This document shows, piece by piece, positions 54,700 through 64,000 of a stretch of DNA of 64,000 nt. This stretch comes from Chloranthus sessilifolius. Its lineage: Eukaryota > Streptophyta > Magnoliopsida > Chloranthales > Chloranthaceae. Below the pieces are notes generated by a model. It did not search any database. It was not told the origin of the DNA and worked only from the letters and a program-made list of their open reading frames with translations. How positions within the stretch are numbered: position 1 is the stretch's first letter; each line of letters starts with the position of its first letter. A program made the translations under genes and the position numbers. The stretch is from assembly GCA_021018995.1 (NCBI GenBank), contig CM037593.1, forward strand, positions 44,033,810 through 44,097,809. Reading direction: 5' to 3'.

Positions 54700-55370
54700 A
54701 CACAGTGTTGGATCAACTATCAGTGGAAGGACTTGAAAGTGAATGATTTTAGAGGGCTCAACAGAATTTTCAACACAGATTTGTAACCTCTGATCATTAA
54801 CCCTCATGACTCTTCCTACATTAAGGCTGATGACCTCAACAGTCCAGATGGGGGTATATACATGACCGAAAATTAAGACTCAGCTAAACTGGAAAGAACT
54901 ATAATTTAGAAGTTAAAAAGTCATACCTTTGCAAATGTAGAGCCATCAATCCTCAGTCCTCCAGCTCAAAAATTTATGTTGCTTGAGAGATATAGGGAGC
55001 AGCTCCAGCTCCACATCAGATGGAGAGGCAATCACAAGCAGCAAAGGTGCCTAAAATGGCTGAGGGCAGTTGTCCAAGTGAAGTGTTGCACACACCCCAC
55101 TGAGAAGCCCAATCTGAGTACTTTTCAGTACAAAGGTTAGGCCCTCCTCAATCCATACTTCAAAAATTTAAGCACACACCTCAGCCCAGGTCCAACAGTT
55201 TGGGTGAGGTGGCTTCCACCATCTCCAAAAAAAATTACAACTGATAAACAATCCTCATTTCCTTCATCATAGCCTTCCCCTTGTAAGAAGGAGGCCCATT
55301 AAAAATTTACGAAAATGGCAGATGAGTTACTGTTGGTCCTCCTCTGCTGACACATCATTTATTTATTTAT
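54700..55370 (-). pseudogene. Badly worn pol end (integrase C-terminus) of element IX
   Basis: On the minus strand the stretch around 54740-54830 reads RVNDQRLQICVENSVEPSKI, the same closing block as LKVNSQRLKPCFEKPAEPMN in element II. Upstream, patches resemble the FAKVWLFN segment of the integrase C-terminus (near 54930) and the KWVEAT segment of its core (near 55215). The region is heavily decayed. It lies only about 450 bases from the internal purine tract, and no third ORF was recognised in between. Confidence 0.5.
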
Positions 55371-55511
55371 TATTATTTTTTAGATTACAGTTGTAATTTA
55401 TTCAAACATTTCTAAGACACCAAAAAGTCTAAAAATAGAAAATAAAGAAGAAAAATGGGAGAAAATCTTAGGAAAACTACAACTATAATTTATTCAAAAG
55501 ACAAAAAATAT
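55371..55511. other. A/T-rich sequence before the gap
   Basis: No feature seen; TTTATTTATTATTATT-type low complexity near 55358-55382. Confidence 0.5.
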
Positions 55512-55611
55512 NNNNNNNNNNNNNNNNNNNNNNNNNNNNNNNNNNNNNNNNNNNNNNNNNNNNNNNNNNNNNNNNNNNNNNNNNNNNNNNNNNNNNNNNN
55601 NNNNNNNNNNN
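55512..55611. other. Assembly gap, 100 N
   Basis: Exactly 100 N, the usual placeholder for a gap of unknown size. The sequence on either side belongs to different element lineages, so adjacency across it should not be assumed. Confidence 0.99.
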
Positions 55612-56115
55612 GTGTGATCCCCTAGCCTCCCTTCCCTACCACTTAGCTTTAAGTCCTAGGAGTTAGAACCCCATTTTCCACCATACAAAGCCTTCAAGAG
55701 CTCATCAAAGCAAGCCACGCAAGGCTCTCCAACGGTGCTACAAGGGTCTGAGGGCTCTGGCTCTCCCCTTTCTTCTCCTATCTCTTTTTGGCATTCCCTA
55801 CTCTTTCATTTGTGCCGTTACGCCGCTGAATTTTCGGTAGGAATGGAGGGGCACAAATAGGATTGGAGACCCATTTGGGTAAGAGGGAACCATTTCCCTA
55901 TCTTTATATCATTTTATTTTTGGCCATAAGTAGAAACTGCATTAAGCGGGTTGATCGGGTGCCTAACACCTTCCCGATCGATAATTGAAGCCCCTACCCA
56001 AGAGCCTTTGGTGTGGACCAGATTCAGAGTTATATTTTTAGCACTTAGGTGCTCATAAAAATGAACTAGGTATCCCGGGACACCGAAAGCTCCGGGTGGC
56101 GACTCTATATTTTTA
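55612..56115 (+). mobile_element. LTR tail of a Tat/Ogre-type gypsy element
   Basis: The phrases GGGTTGATCGGGTGCCTAAC with ACCTTCCCGATCG (55947-55981) and CCGGGTGGCGACTCTAT (56092-56108) are hallmarks of the U5 end and PBS region of Tat/Ogre elements, whose primer site is known to include TGGCGACTC. The frame open on the minus strand here is an antisense reading of these conserved bases. Confidence 0.6.
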
Positions 56116-57184
56116 TCGTTAGAGAGTGCATTCTCGCGATGGGATCGCATCGATTCCCACAGTTGCACACCACAATAACGGTCGGGTCGACAAATCTCGT
56201 ACGGGTGGATCTGCTCAGCGACGTCTTGGATGCCATGTTTTCTACCGTTCTACCACCGAATTGATCTTAAGTTAGAATCCTTAAAATTTTAAATTTTCAA
56301 AATTCCTGAAATTTCAAAATTTTCTTACTAAGAATAAAAAAAAATAAAAAAAAGAGAGAAGAAAAGAGGAACAAAGCAGCAAGATAAATAGACCCAACTC
56401 ACCTTTTCTTTAAATACAAAAAAAAAATCGTTTAAGCGCCCCATCACCCGCACAATAAGCCACATTTGAACTTGACCTTTAACTCCTAAGACTCCTGAAC
56501 TCGCAATCAAGCGCATATCCCACTGTGCAGAATTAGATCAAGCGCACACTCTACTGAGCAAAATCATTTGTTCAAACACATTAGGACTAAAATTCCCAAC
56601 TTAGAGGTCGACTCTAGATGAATCAAGCGTACATCCCACTGCGCAGAATTCAATTAAGGACACCTCACAAGACCCCCACCTTAATTACTAGCCCAAACCA
56701 GCCATTCCCCTGGGAAATTGAACATTGTGTATATTTAATCTAAGAACTTATAAATGCCTAATGGAAAAGCAACGCCTGACGCGCATTATGTAAGCAATGA
56801 CACGCCCGGTCTGACATGATTTGCAGAAGCCTTCGATATTATATGATACTTTATTTTATTATTATCGATCCCTAGACCTTGTTTTGGATATTTGATTGAC
56901 ACCCCAGTACCTTGATTGCATAAAATCTCTCTGTTAGCTCGCACCATGCGACAGGATGCGCCATACATCGACAGATCCGGAATGTGCCCTTCGACAACTA
57001 TCATTTGCCCTTCAAATGCTCTATTTTAGCTTACACTGATAAATAAGAAAGCCAAGCATGTCATGTCAGTATCACCAATTCACATTTATAATTTTTCAAG
57101 AGAAACGAGAAGACACCTCGAATGAGGGGTGTCTACTTCTTCGACGCGTTCTTACTTTGCAAGAGCGCGCCGAAGAGAGGCATC
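56116..57184 (+). other. Tat/Ogre-type internal or U3-like sequence
   Basis: No gene supported. From 56500 to 56660 a phrase of the type ATCAAGCGCATATCCCACTG followed by GCAGAATT recurs three times (about 56508, 56537, 56615), similar to the GCGCAATT-rich U3 of the LTR at 57185. A poly-A run lies at 56333-56350. An AGGGGTGTCTAC phrase near 57127 resembles an LTR start read in either direction. Confidence 0.4.
57172..57184 (+). other. Polypurine tract before the Tat/Ogre LTR
   Basis: GAAGAGAGGCATC directly precedes TGTAGACACC at 57185, the normal junction of a Tat/Ogre 3' LTR. Confidence 0.65.
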
Positions 57185-57263
57185 TGTAGACACCTCCATT
57201 TTGCCCTCTTGAAATATACAATTTGTTCAGTCAACCTTTGACCTCATAACCCTGATATGAGAA

Positions 57264-57390
57264 CCATGTACTGAAACAATAGTACATGGCTAAACACAGG
57301 CTGAAATAATAGCTCTATGGCTCAGATCTTGACATAGGGAGACTATATACTGAAATGATAGTATATAGTCAGATGTAGGCTGAAATAATA
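57264..57390 (+). repeat. Array of four hairpins with a shared GAAAYRAT loop
   Basis: Hairpin 1: CCATGTACT (57264-57272), loop GAAACAAT, AGTACATGG (57281-57289). Hairpin 3: GACTATATACT (57341-57351), loop GAAATGAT, AGTATATAGTC (57360-57370). Units 2 (near 57299) and 4 (near 57378) have the loop GAAATAAT with shorter or imperfect stems. Stems differ between units but keep pairing, while the loop and its closing bases stay almost constant. Confidence 0.8.
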
Positions 57391-57831
57391 GTCTTGCATT
57401 TCAGGCTAGAGACCAGACTCGGACAACCTTGAATTAAGAGCCTAAAACCCTATGCGTAATTCGATTACACGCTAGACCACAAATGCGCAATCAGTCCTCT
57501 TTCAGACCAAACATCCTTTCCTAGACCATATCGAGACTCGATCACGTGCCTGACACCAGACGCGCAATCGGATTGAGCGCCACATAACAAGTGCGCAATT
57601 GGCCTACGCCCGACCTAGCCTCATTGTCCTTGACCCCTAAGTTTCCTCGGTTAAAGGCTTTGAGAGTAGAGCTTAATTGGATTATGCACCCTAAAATGGG
57701 TACGCAATTAGCTGAGCAAGTCAGCCGATCGCTCACTGAGTCAGTGACCAACTCAAAGCGATTAAGCACCAGGAAAATGGCACAAAATTTAGTTAAACGC
57801 CTGCAAAAGGGCGCACAATTGAAGGAAAACC

Positions 57832-57839
57832 TATAAAAG
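57832..57839 (+). promoter_or_regulatory. TATA box of the Tat/Ogre LTR
   Basis: TATAAAAG in the context AACCTATAAAAGTTTTG; about 650 bases into the LTR. Confidence 0.6.
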
Positions 57840-58129
57840 TTTTGTTTTATTTTTGCCCCAAAGGAGGGCGACACAACACGAGAGAGAACGATTTTTTTTT
57901 TAGACTCTGAAACCAAATAACTCCGAGCACAAACCCGTAGAGCAACCTAGTTATGATTTCGAAATTCAAGCTTCGAATCTTCGAGATTTCTCTCTGCAGT
58001 CCCGATCCTAGGTAAAAATCGTAGTTTTAGACCTAAGATTTTTCTCTTAGTCTTAATTATAGTTTTTAATTTTCAATTTTAAACTATAGCATCCTTTTTT
58101 TTTACACCACAAATCTCACATATCTGGTT

Positions 58130-59330
58130 CTAATTCTCTGAACTCAGAACTAGTCCTTAATCCGACGGTCTGATTTATCGACCCTTGGCTCTAATTCCGT
58201 TCTAAAATCTCAATCTGCAGTCCTATCATTAATTTCTGGTTCTAATTCTCTGAATTCAGAACTAGTCCTTAATCATACGGTCTGATTTTCTGATTTCATA
58301 CCCGAATTCAGTCCTAGAATTTTAGAGTTTAGATTTTAATTCCTTAGTTTAATATTTCTAAAAATCCTAAACATTAATTTCAGTTTTCGTAATTTTAGTT
58401 CTTAATTTAATTCATGATTATTACTCCGAAAAATCCAAAAATACTATGTTATCATCACGAATCCAATTTTTCTTTAATCTCAGCCATCTTATTTGCCCAA
58501 GGGAGCTTATGGAGGATACTCAGGAATGAGGCAAATCCTCCTTAGCATAGTGGGCCCAAAACCCCTTTTTCCTTAGGATTTTAGAATTAATTAACTGCCT
58601 TTTCTTATTTTTCTCAGCATAGTTAATTAGTAAATTTATTTTATTTCAACATATTTAATTAATTAAGTGCATTAGACTTTAGTATGATTAATTAATTTCT
58701 TTAAATAAGCTTAATTGATTAATTCCTTGCTTTAATTAGAATTTAGTATGATTAATTTCATTGCTTTAATTAGATTTTTAGTATAGTTAATTCATTGCTT
58801 TAATTAGAATTTTAATAAAATTAGTTTATTTAGTTCAATTAGATTTAAATAAAAATTAGTTTATTGGTTTTAATGAGATTTTAATAAAAATTAATTCCTT
58901 TGCTTGAATTAGAGTTTTAGTAAAATTAGTTTTTCTATTTCAATTAGAATTCTAGTAGGACTGTTATACTTGACTTAATTAGAATTCCAGTACAACTAGC
59001 ATACTTGCTTAATTTGAATTTTAGTATAATTAGCATACTCAAATTAATTAGTGTTTCACTAGAACTATTACATGTGCACTCCTAGTACAATTAGGAAACT
59101 TGATCATAATTAGACTTCTAATGGAATTAGGAGACTAAAATTAATCAGACTTCTAATAGTATTAGGACACTAAATTAATTAGAATCCTAATAAGATTAGG
59201 AAACTAAGTTAATTAGACCCTTGATAGGATTATAATATTAGAATAGATTCATTCACTCTAATAAATCCATAGCTAAACTTACAATAGAATCAGGGAAGTC
59301 TAAACTAATCAGAACTATAACAATAATGGG
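58130..59330 (+). repeat. A/T-rich tract of degenerate repeats
   Basis: Two related units with the phrase CTGGTTCTAATTCTCTGAAC lie at about 58124 and 58237. From about 58600 to 59240 variants of TTAATTAGAATTTTAGTA recur every 40-60 bases. No gene seen. It may be leader sequence of the Tat-type element. Confidence 0.5.
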
Positions 59331-59419
59331 GAATAAAAGGAAAATTAAACTATCTAAATTAAGAAAAGACATAGCTGCTGACGTTCATAGGCGGACGATT
59401 CAGTATAGAAGTAACCCAT

Positions 59420-60710
59420 ACCCACTCTTAAGCCTAATCATTGATGTGTTGCAGTGTCGATAAATATCTGCACCTGGCAATCGCAATAAATTAAGAATCT
59501 TCCTAGAAAATCCTTTGTTTTTAATATTCCAAGCGCTACATCGCTAAAGTCCACTTGGATAGAATTGAAAGCCACTGATTCAACGGGGACCGAGAGGAAC
59601 CTAAAAAAAGTGTGCACCAATAAATACATCATTCGTGAAGCACACGCCAGCGCCTGTGGCACCCATGCCGATAGACAAAGACTCGTCGATCAAATTACAC
59701 GATAAAGCTACTTCTGGCTGACAATGATAAGAGATTGCCACCTCTACGTCCAATTTTACAAGTAATGCTAAGAACACGCCGCACTTATCAAAGCTCCATT
59801 AGTTGCAGTGAACACTATGACCTCATCGTGACCGTTTTCTATGTGGGATTTCGATATCATCGGACCTTTCACGGACACAGTTGAAAACATTCACAAGCAC
59901 GCATTTAAACTCTCGGCAACCAAATACTACACCAAATGGGCAGAAGTTGAATCTTATGTCAGAATCACGGCTTCAACACTCGTAAGGTTTATCGTTTGAA
60001 ATATCATCACCAGGTTTGGAGTACCCAGGGTGTTTGTCCCAGACAACGGACCACAATTTATCGCAGAGAAGATAAAAAAGTTATGCAAGAAGTTCGACAT
60101 CAATCTACGCCACTCATCACCATTCTACCCTCATGGAAATGGACAAGCAAAAGCTATGAACAAAATGCTGATTCAAATTTTAAAATATACAATAGAAACA
60201 AGCAATGGAGCCGACTGGCCTGAATAACTACCAAAAGCACTCTGGGCCTATAGTACCTCTATTCGTACGGTCACTGGCCAAACTCCCTACTTCCTTACAT
60301 ATGGGAAGGAGGCGGTCTTACCATATGAGATATAAGTACCATCCTTATAGATTCAACTCGATGATGAGCTATCCTTAGATGAGAGGAGAATTTCCCTACT
60401 TGCGTAGCTAGAGCAGCTCGATGAAACAGTCTAAGGGCAGCTGGTCATGCTCAAGAATATCAGAGGAGAGTGGTCAGGGCTTATGATGAGAAAGTCCTCG
60501 AACAAACCTTTAATATTGGAGAATTAGTCTTGAAATAAATCATGCCTTTTAAGCACGCTCATCTGAAAGGAAAACTGAAACCGAACTAGGAAGGCCCTTA
60601 TGTTGTAACAGCCGCATACCCTAGAAATGCATATAAACTGGTGGACCATGACGGGGAAGAACTCCCTAGCCCTTGGAACGCCATATACCTTAGAAAATAC
60701 TATCTTTATC
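59420..60710 (+). pseudogene. Tat/Ogre-type integrase remnant
   Basis: Integrase of a Tat/Ogre-lineage gypsy element. The zinc-binding part lies about 59640-59780 (HASACGTHADRQRL, then a worn Cys pair). The core shows WDFDIIGPFTD (first Asp), KYYTKWAEVES, RFGVPRVFVPDNGPQFIAEK (second Asp) and FYPHGNGQAKAMNKMLIQIL (Glu region), then ALWAYSTSIRT and GQTPYFLTYGKEAVLPYE. It is clearly different from the Athila-type integrases at 1151 and 29513. It is broken in many places and follows the A/T-rich tract without other recognised pol parts. Confidence 0.8.
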
Positions 60711-61945
60711 CCTGTGATCATAACTTCCCGTGGTTAAATACTTATACTTATCACTCCCGTAGTCATCACGACCCATTCATTGGTCGTACGTCATCAAATC
60801 TCAAAATATCCTTAAGACCTCTAGTTTATCGCCCATTTTCTTATTCGATCAATTTGATCAAAGAACTAGTGACCTACCTAACCTCTTTCAAAAGCATAAG
60901 TAATACCTGATCCTTATTTCCTTTCCCCCGCCATTGGAGGAGACGTTAGAGCAAAAAAAATGAAGATGTTAGGTTCAATCAAAACTCATTATTCTTGCGC
61001 TAGCAGGATGCTTTCAAAAATACATATATCAAAAAATTTTGAGTGAGAGCATTACGATGAATGAACAAGTCAATGAGCTCAGGGAAGCATAAGCAGGCCA
61101 TGAGGACATTTCTGGTAAGTTTACTAGAAGTGTATAAGCAAACTCCTGCTAATCATAAAATGCAAGACTTTGATGGTACCGAAATATGACGAAGAGCTCA
61201 ATCATTGCACCCCATATCCCTCTGAGAAAAAGATTGTTACTCATCCCTTTTGAAAAGCATTAGATACAAACTACTCCCCACATCACTGAGCCTTGCCCCC
61301 CTCTTCTATTTTTATTTTGGACGATAAATCAAAAGCCTTACAGGATACTCCTAGGAATGAAACTGAAAATCGATAAATGATGTCTAATGTAATCACCTAC
61401 TATACCTATCGTACTTCTCCCTAATAATCATGGGATAGGATGACCACCACCCTAATATAGACCCCTGTATATAACTGACCTAATCAAAGAGACCTCTCCC
61501 GGTTCGATGACAGTATTGATAAACTTTTCTTCAAAACTAACTCACCAAATACCTATGATTGCTTATAGACCCAAAGTGCTCATCTAAAGCCCAGAAAAGC
61601 TCTATTGCATCTACACACTGGGGTATTTTTTTGGATTAGAAGGAGAATCACGTTAGAAGCGCCGACTCGCCCATAAAGAAGATGAGTAATAATGAAGTTA
61701 TCATCCGGAGAATGCTACCAAAGATACTATATTGCCAATACTACCATGCTTCTGTACTGGGACATTTTTATTTTATTATTTTTTATTATTTCTATCTTAG
61801 CTATTTGATTTCTTTGTTGCATTATGTTTATTTCAAAAAAGGAGAAAAAAAAAAGAAAAAGAAAAAGGAGCACATATCCACCTTTGTTACCAAACCCCGA
61901 TCTAAGACACTTACCCCCCTTGACAACTAGCAAGGGGGAGAACAA
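60711..61945 (+). other. Tat/Ogre-type 3' sequence without a supported gene
   Basis: No domain recognised. Includes a poly-A-like run (60953-60961), an A-rich run at 61838-61868 and a purine tract CAAGGGGGAGAAC near 61932 that could be an old polypurine tract. Open frames here are short and composition-driven. Confidence 0.4.
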
Positions 61946-62408
61946 AAATTACTGATAGCGTTACCTTTATATGTGTAGTTACAAAGCAACCTCCAACCAT
62001 CACCAGGCCAGCTCAGGAAGCATCCAAGTTCCGATGATGGTTGACGGCGCTAAAATAAAAAAGAAGCAAAAGGCAAACGCAAGTGGTAATCAAAAGAAAA
62101 TGAGCCAATCAGGTACATCTAAACGAAAAGATCTCCATATATATATATATATCAAAATTCTCTTTCTTTTTACACTTATCACCGGGGGCATCCCCCCTGT
62201 ATGTACAACGCACACACACAATGGATAAAAAACACACACACACACACCCCTACTCCCTACGCTGCCGCTGGGATGGATGAGCACCGCTGTCCCTAGTATC
62301 ATCAGCTCGAAGGTCCGTAGATTGGTCCTCTGAAAACATGATCCTGACACCCGGAGTCCTCGAAACGTCTAGGCAATGCAGCCCCGCTACAGAGTCCCCC
62401 TCACTCGT
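61946..62408. repeat. Gene-flanking sequence with (TA)n and (AC)n microsatellites
   Basis: (TA)n at about 62137-62152; (AC)n at 62211-62220 and 62232-62247. On the minus strand this is the 3' flank of the PMD-type gene; an open stretch of about 50 codons before the microsatellite, ending at about 62258, could be extra coding sequence or 3' UTR. Confidence 0.5.
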
Positions 62409-62816
62409 CTAACTACCAGACCGCCTCGATCGAGAATGAGTAGGATACCCCGCAAGAATCTCACGAACGGCAGAATCCTCACGAGCATCACCCCTGACAC
62501 GATCACGTGATGTGTGACGAGACTGCCCAGCTGAGGAACCCGTAGCCCTCGACTCCGATCCATCAAGCTGACTAGCCAACCTACGTAGCCCTCGCTCACT
62601 CCTTATCAGATGATACTGCAGCTGATCTAAGGACACCTGCATCTCTGCATGCATCGTCCAGTGTGCCACCTCTAATGCCTCAACCTGAGTCTTCTGTGCA
62701 ACTCTCATCTCAACAAGCAGATCATCACGACTCTGGGTCTCTCTAAGGATCCATCTCACCTCGGGAGTGGCGCGCACTCGCACCACCTCTAGGTGCGTCT
62801 CCTTAAGCTGATGAAC
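62409..62816 (-). CDS. PMD-type gene, last exon
   Basis: Acceptor ACGCAG|GTTCATC, 135 codons and TAG. It encodes a helical, heptad-like segment (HLEVVRVRATPEVRWILRET, EMQVSLDQLQYHLIRSERGL) and a Ser/Arg-rich basic tail (SRHTSRDRVRGD, SRSRRSGS). Confidence 0.65.
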   Translation of the reverse strand, partial: VHQLKETHLEVVRVRATPEVRWILRETQSRDDLLVEMRVAQKTQVEALEVAHWTMHAEMQVSLDQLQYHLIRSERGLRRLASQLDGSESRATGSSAGQSRHTSRDRVRGDAREDSAVREILAGYPTHSRSRRSGS

Positions 62817-64000
62817 CTGCGTAAACACACAAAGTCAAAGAAAACTAATATATATATATGAACAAAAAAACTTTGAAAAAGAAAGAATCATACCAGAAGT
62901 CGCTCTCTACAAATAACAATAAACACATCAGTCGGCAAGCTCACAACGCTGACAATTACTAAAACTAAGTTCATATAGACACTTACCAATCGATCAATCT
63001 CAGATTGCAAAATGGCCTCCACCTCTCGACTGGCCTGCTGCTGACCGCATAATAACTTGATCATTGCCACATGACTGGCGACCTCGGCCTCCCTCTCAGA
63101 CTGTCCAAAATAAAATGAGACACCACAACTATGCCAGAATGATTGGAAGACAAAGTCTACATAATACATAAACAATTAAACCAATAAATTAACTCACCAA
63201 GAGCCGTCGAGTCTCTGCTAGCCGACCCCCTAACTCATCCCCCGCTCCCCTAGCCTGAGCAATCGAGAAGTCTAAGGAGTGCAACATCTCCTCATCCGGA
63301 CGACGAGCACACCCCATCTGCTCCATCACCCTATGGAGGGCATCTAACACCCCCTGCACACTCGTGGTGAGATGGCCCTGCTCCAACGCGACCAGTCTCT
63401 CCCTCAATGCCGGCACCAACTCCGGCCCGCCAATCGCGAAAGAACCACTCCCATGGAAGGGACGTGTGAAGAGGCGCCAACCACCCAATGCACTAAAACA
63501 TCTCCTATACTCTCGGACATCAAACTCGTCACGTGCCCCTATCACCCTAGTCTCTCTAGCTCCGAAATCGGCCATCTGAAGCTCCATCCGCTCCGTAAAG
63601 TTTTGGCCAGGGGGGGCGGTCATCCTCTTCGCCACTCTGTGGCGAATCTCTGGAGGGACTCCCTGAGTGAGCCCCAGCTGTCTCACAACCCGAGATAGGT
63701 GGATCCCCTCCACCTTCTCAAAACAATGAACCCATATGTCCATATCAAAGAAGGGCTGGCCAGACTGAATCACTGGCACACCCGCATCCTCCTCGGCCGC
63801 GTATGGCCTCCAAATCACCTACAACCAAACAAGCAAGCCAAAGCCATCAATGAATCCTTAGAGCCTCAAAACTCGAAACAAAATAAAACAAAATGGACGC
63901 ATAGTAGTATATACCTTCCCCTCATGCATGTCCTCAAAGAGGCCCCGCGCGGTTTGAAGTTCGGAAGACCAACGACGACCTAGCAGCACTACCCTCGACA
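62409..64000 (-). CDS. Plant mobile domain (PMD/MAIN-like) gene, 3' exons, spliced, partial
   Basis: A multi-exon minus-strand gene running in from beyond the right edge. Exons are 63915-64000 (partial), 63198-63818, 62987-63100, a possible 9-base microexon 62894-62902, and 62409-62816 with a TAG stop. Introns are 96, 97, 84 and 77 bases with GT...AG ends, all in phase 0, and the frame stays open throughout. The protein end (over 400 residues) has GRRWSSELQTARGLFEDM, then VIWRPYAAEEDAG, FFDMDIWVHCFEKVEGIHL and RVVRQLGLTQGVPPEIRHR. This is the C-terminal core of the plant mobile domain, found in MAIN-like proteins and in plant transposons. Behind it are long charged helices (EREAEVASHVAMIKLLCGQQ; VHQLKETHLEVVRVRATPEV) and an Arg/Ser-rich tail. 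MAIN proteins act in the nucleus in transposon silencing and meristem maintenance; whether this copy is a host gene or transposon-borne cannot be told here. Confidence 0.7.
62894..62902 (-). CDS. Possible 9-base microexon of the PMD-type gene
   Basis: CGACTTCTG (Arg-Leu-Leu) between GTAGAGAG and GTATGATT. It keeps the frame, but skipping it also keeps the frame, so it could be absent or alternatively used. Confidence 0.35.
62987..63100 (-). CDS. PMD-type gene, 38-codon exon
   Basis: Acceptor GGACAG|TCTGAG and donor GATTG|GTAAGT. It encodes SEREAEVASHVAMIKLLCGQ and a further charged helix ending EIDRL. Confidence 0.65.
63198..63818 (-). CDS. PMD-type gene, large exon
   Basis: 207 codons between acceptor GGTTGTAG|GTG and donor CTTG|GTGAGT. 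It holds the PMD core (FFDMDIWVHCFEKVEGIHL, RQLGLTQGVP) and then a hydrophilic, partly helical segment (ELVPALRERLVALEQGHL). It is the strongest coding segment after the gap, with even codon quality and no interruption. Confidence 0.72.
63915..64000 (-). CDS. PMD-type gene, exon at right edge (partial)
   Basis: Reads GRRWSSELQTARGLFEDM then HEGK, ending at the donor AAG|GTATAT. The match to the RRW...VIW-PY pattern of PMD proteins continues straight into the next exon. Confidence 0.65.

Larger units (their letters stand above)
57185..58060 (+). mobile_element. Tat/Ogre-type LTR (start clear, right end uncertain)
   Basis: Begins TGTAGACACCTCCATTTTG, the very common start of Tat/Ogre LTRs. The U3 contains the hairpin array (57264-57390) and many GCGCAATT-type motifs (57450-57830). 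TATA box TATAAAAG at 57832-57839. The right end was not found; the listed end covers the part with clear LTR character, and the A/T-rich stretch beyond may still belong to it. Confidence 0.6.

Noticed and set aside
55914-56168. 84-codon minus-strand frame after the gap
   Set aside because: It is an antisense reading of the conserved Tat/Ogre U5/PBS region; the conservation lies in the DNA element, not in a protein.
61682-61945. Overlapping 82- and 72-codon frames with poly-Lys and poly-Phe runs
   Set aside because: A-rich run read on both strands; no domain and no splice or start context.
62133-62248. TA and AC microsatellites as regulatory DNA (Z-DNA)
   Set aside because: Short, common in plant intergenic DNA, nothing else supports a function.
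62090-62350. 86-codon minus frame downstream of the PMD-type gene
   Set aside because: Runs into the AC microsatellite; another frame there looks more coding-like, but it lies past the stop and no good splice pair was found to attach it.
1-64000. tRNA, rRNA, snRNA or miRNA genes
   Set aside because: No tRNA-like A/B boxes with cloverleaf, no rRNA blocks; the only tRNA-like sequences are the retroelement primer-binding sites.

Overview
The window is a repeat-packed stretch of a flowering-plant nuclear genome. The evidence is the family content: Ty3/gypsy retroelements of the plant-only Athila and Tat/Ogre lineages, a primer-binding site matching the 3' end of plant tRNA-Asp, and a spliced gene of the plant mobile domain (PMD/MAIN-like) type. 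The species cannot be told from the sequence. No rRNA, tRNA, CRISPR array or bacterial-style operon was seen. Nearly everything up to the assembly gap (N run 55512-55611) is LTR-element fossil.

Layout, left to right. (1) 1-9122, plus strand: the 3' part of Athila-type element I (reverse transcriptase, RNase H, integrase, spacer, third ORF, a 1.5-kb noncoding block and the 3' LTR). (2) 9241-39165, plus strand: Athila-type element II with both LTRs (9241-11634 and 36798-39165), tRNA-Asp-like PBS, gag, protease, RT, RNase H, integrase, third ORF and polypurine tracts. (3) Nested in the leader of II, 11783-25056, minus strand: element III, bounded by a perfect 5-bp target duplication (AGTAG). It has LTRs, PBS, gag and third ORF but no recognisable pol. 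(4) 39171-55511: a patchwork of older, mostly minus-strand Athila relatives. It holds an LTR fragment, a 3' end with its noncoding block, a solo LTR (41623-44450), an oppositely oriented LTR fragment (45716-47497), and a very long 4.4-kb LTR (48148-52586) with its 3' noncoding block and a worn pol end. (5) After the gap, 55612 to about 61945: remains of Tat/Ogre-type elements, namely an LTR tail, a polypurine tract with a 3' LTR from 57185, and a worn integrase. (6) 62409-64000, minus strand: the 3' exons of a PMD-type gene with clean splice sites and open frame, continuing beyond the right edge.

How the parts relate. The Athila-type elements share one plan: LTR, PBS, gag, protease, RT, RNase H, integrase, CG-palindrome-rich spacer with a promoter-like module, third ORF, internal purine tract, conserved noncoding block, terminal purine tract, LTR. 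Nesting gives the order of events: I is interrupted or abutted by II, and II by III. Hand comparison of LTR starts (about 5% difference within III, about 7-8% within II) agrees with III being younger than II. The most interesting signals are not the genes. They are a QT(D)P short linear motif of dynein-light-chain (LC8) type in the third ORF of three subfamilies, an array of hairpins with an invariant loop in the Tat LTR, leader hairpins in the Athila LTRs, subfamily-specific CG palindromes shared by U3 and the spacer before the third ORF, and a conserved noncoding block between two purine tracts.
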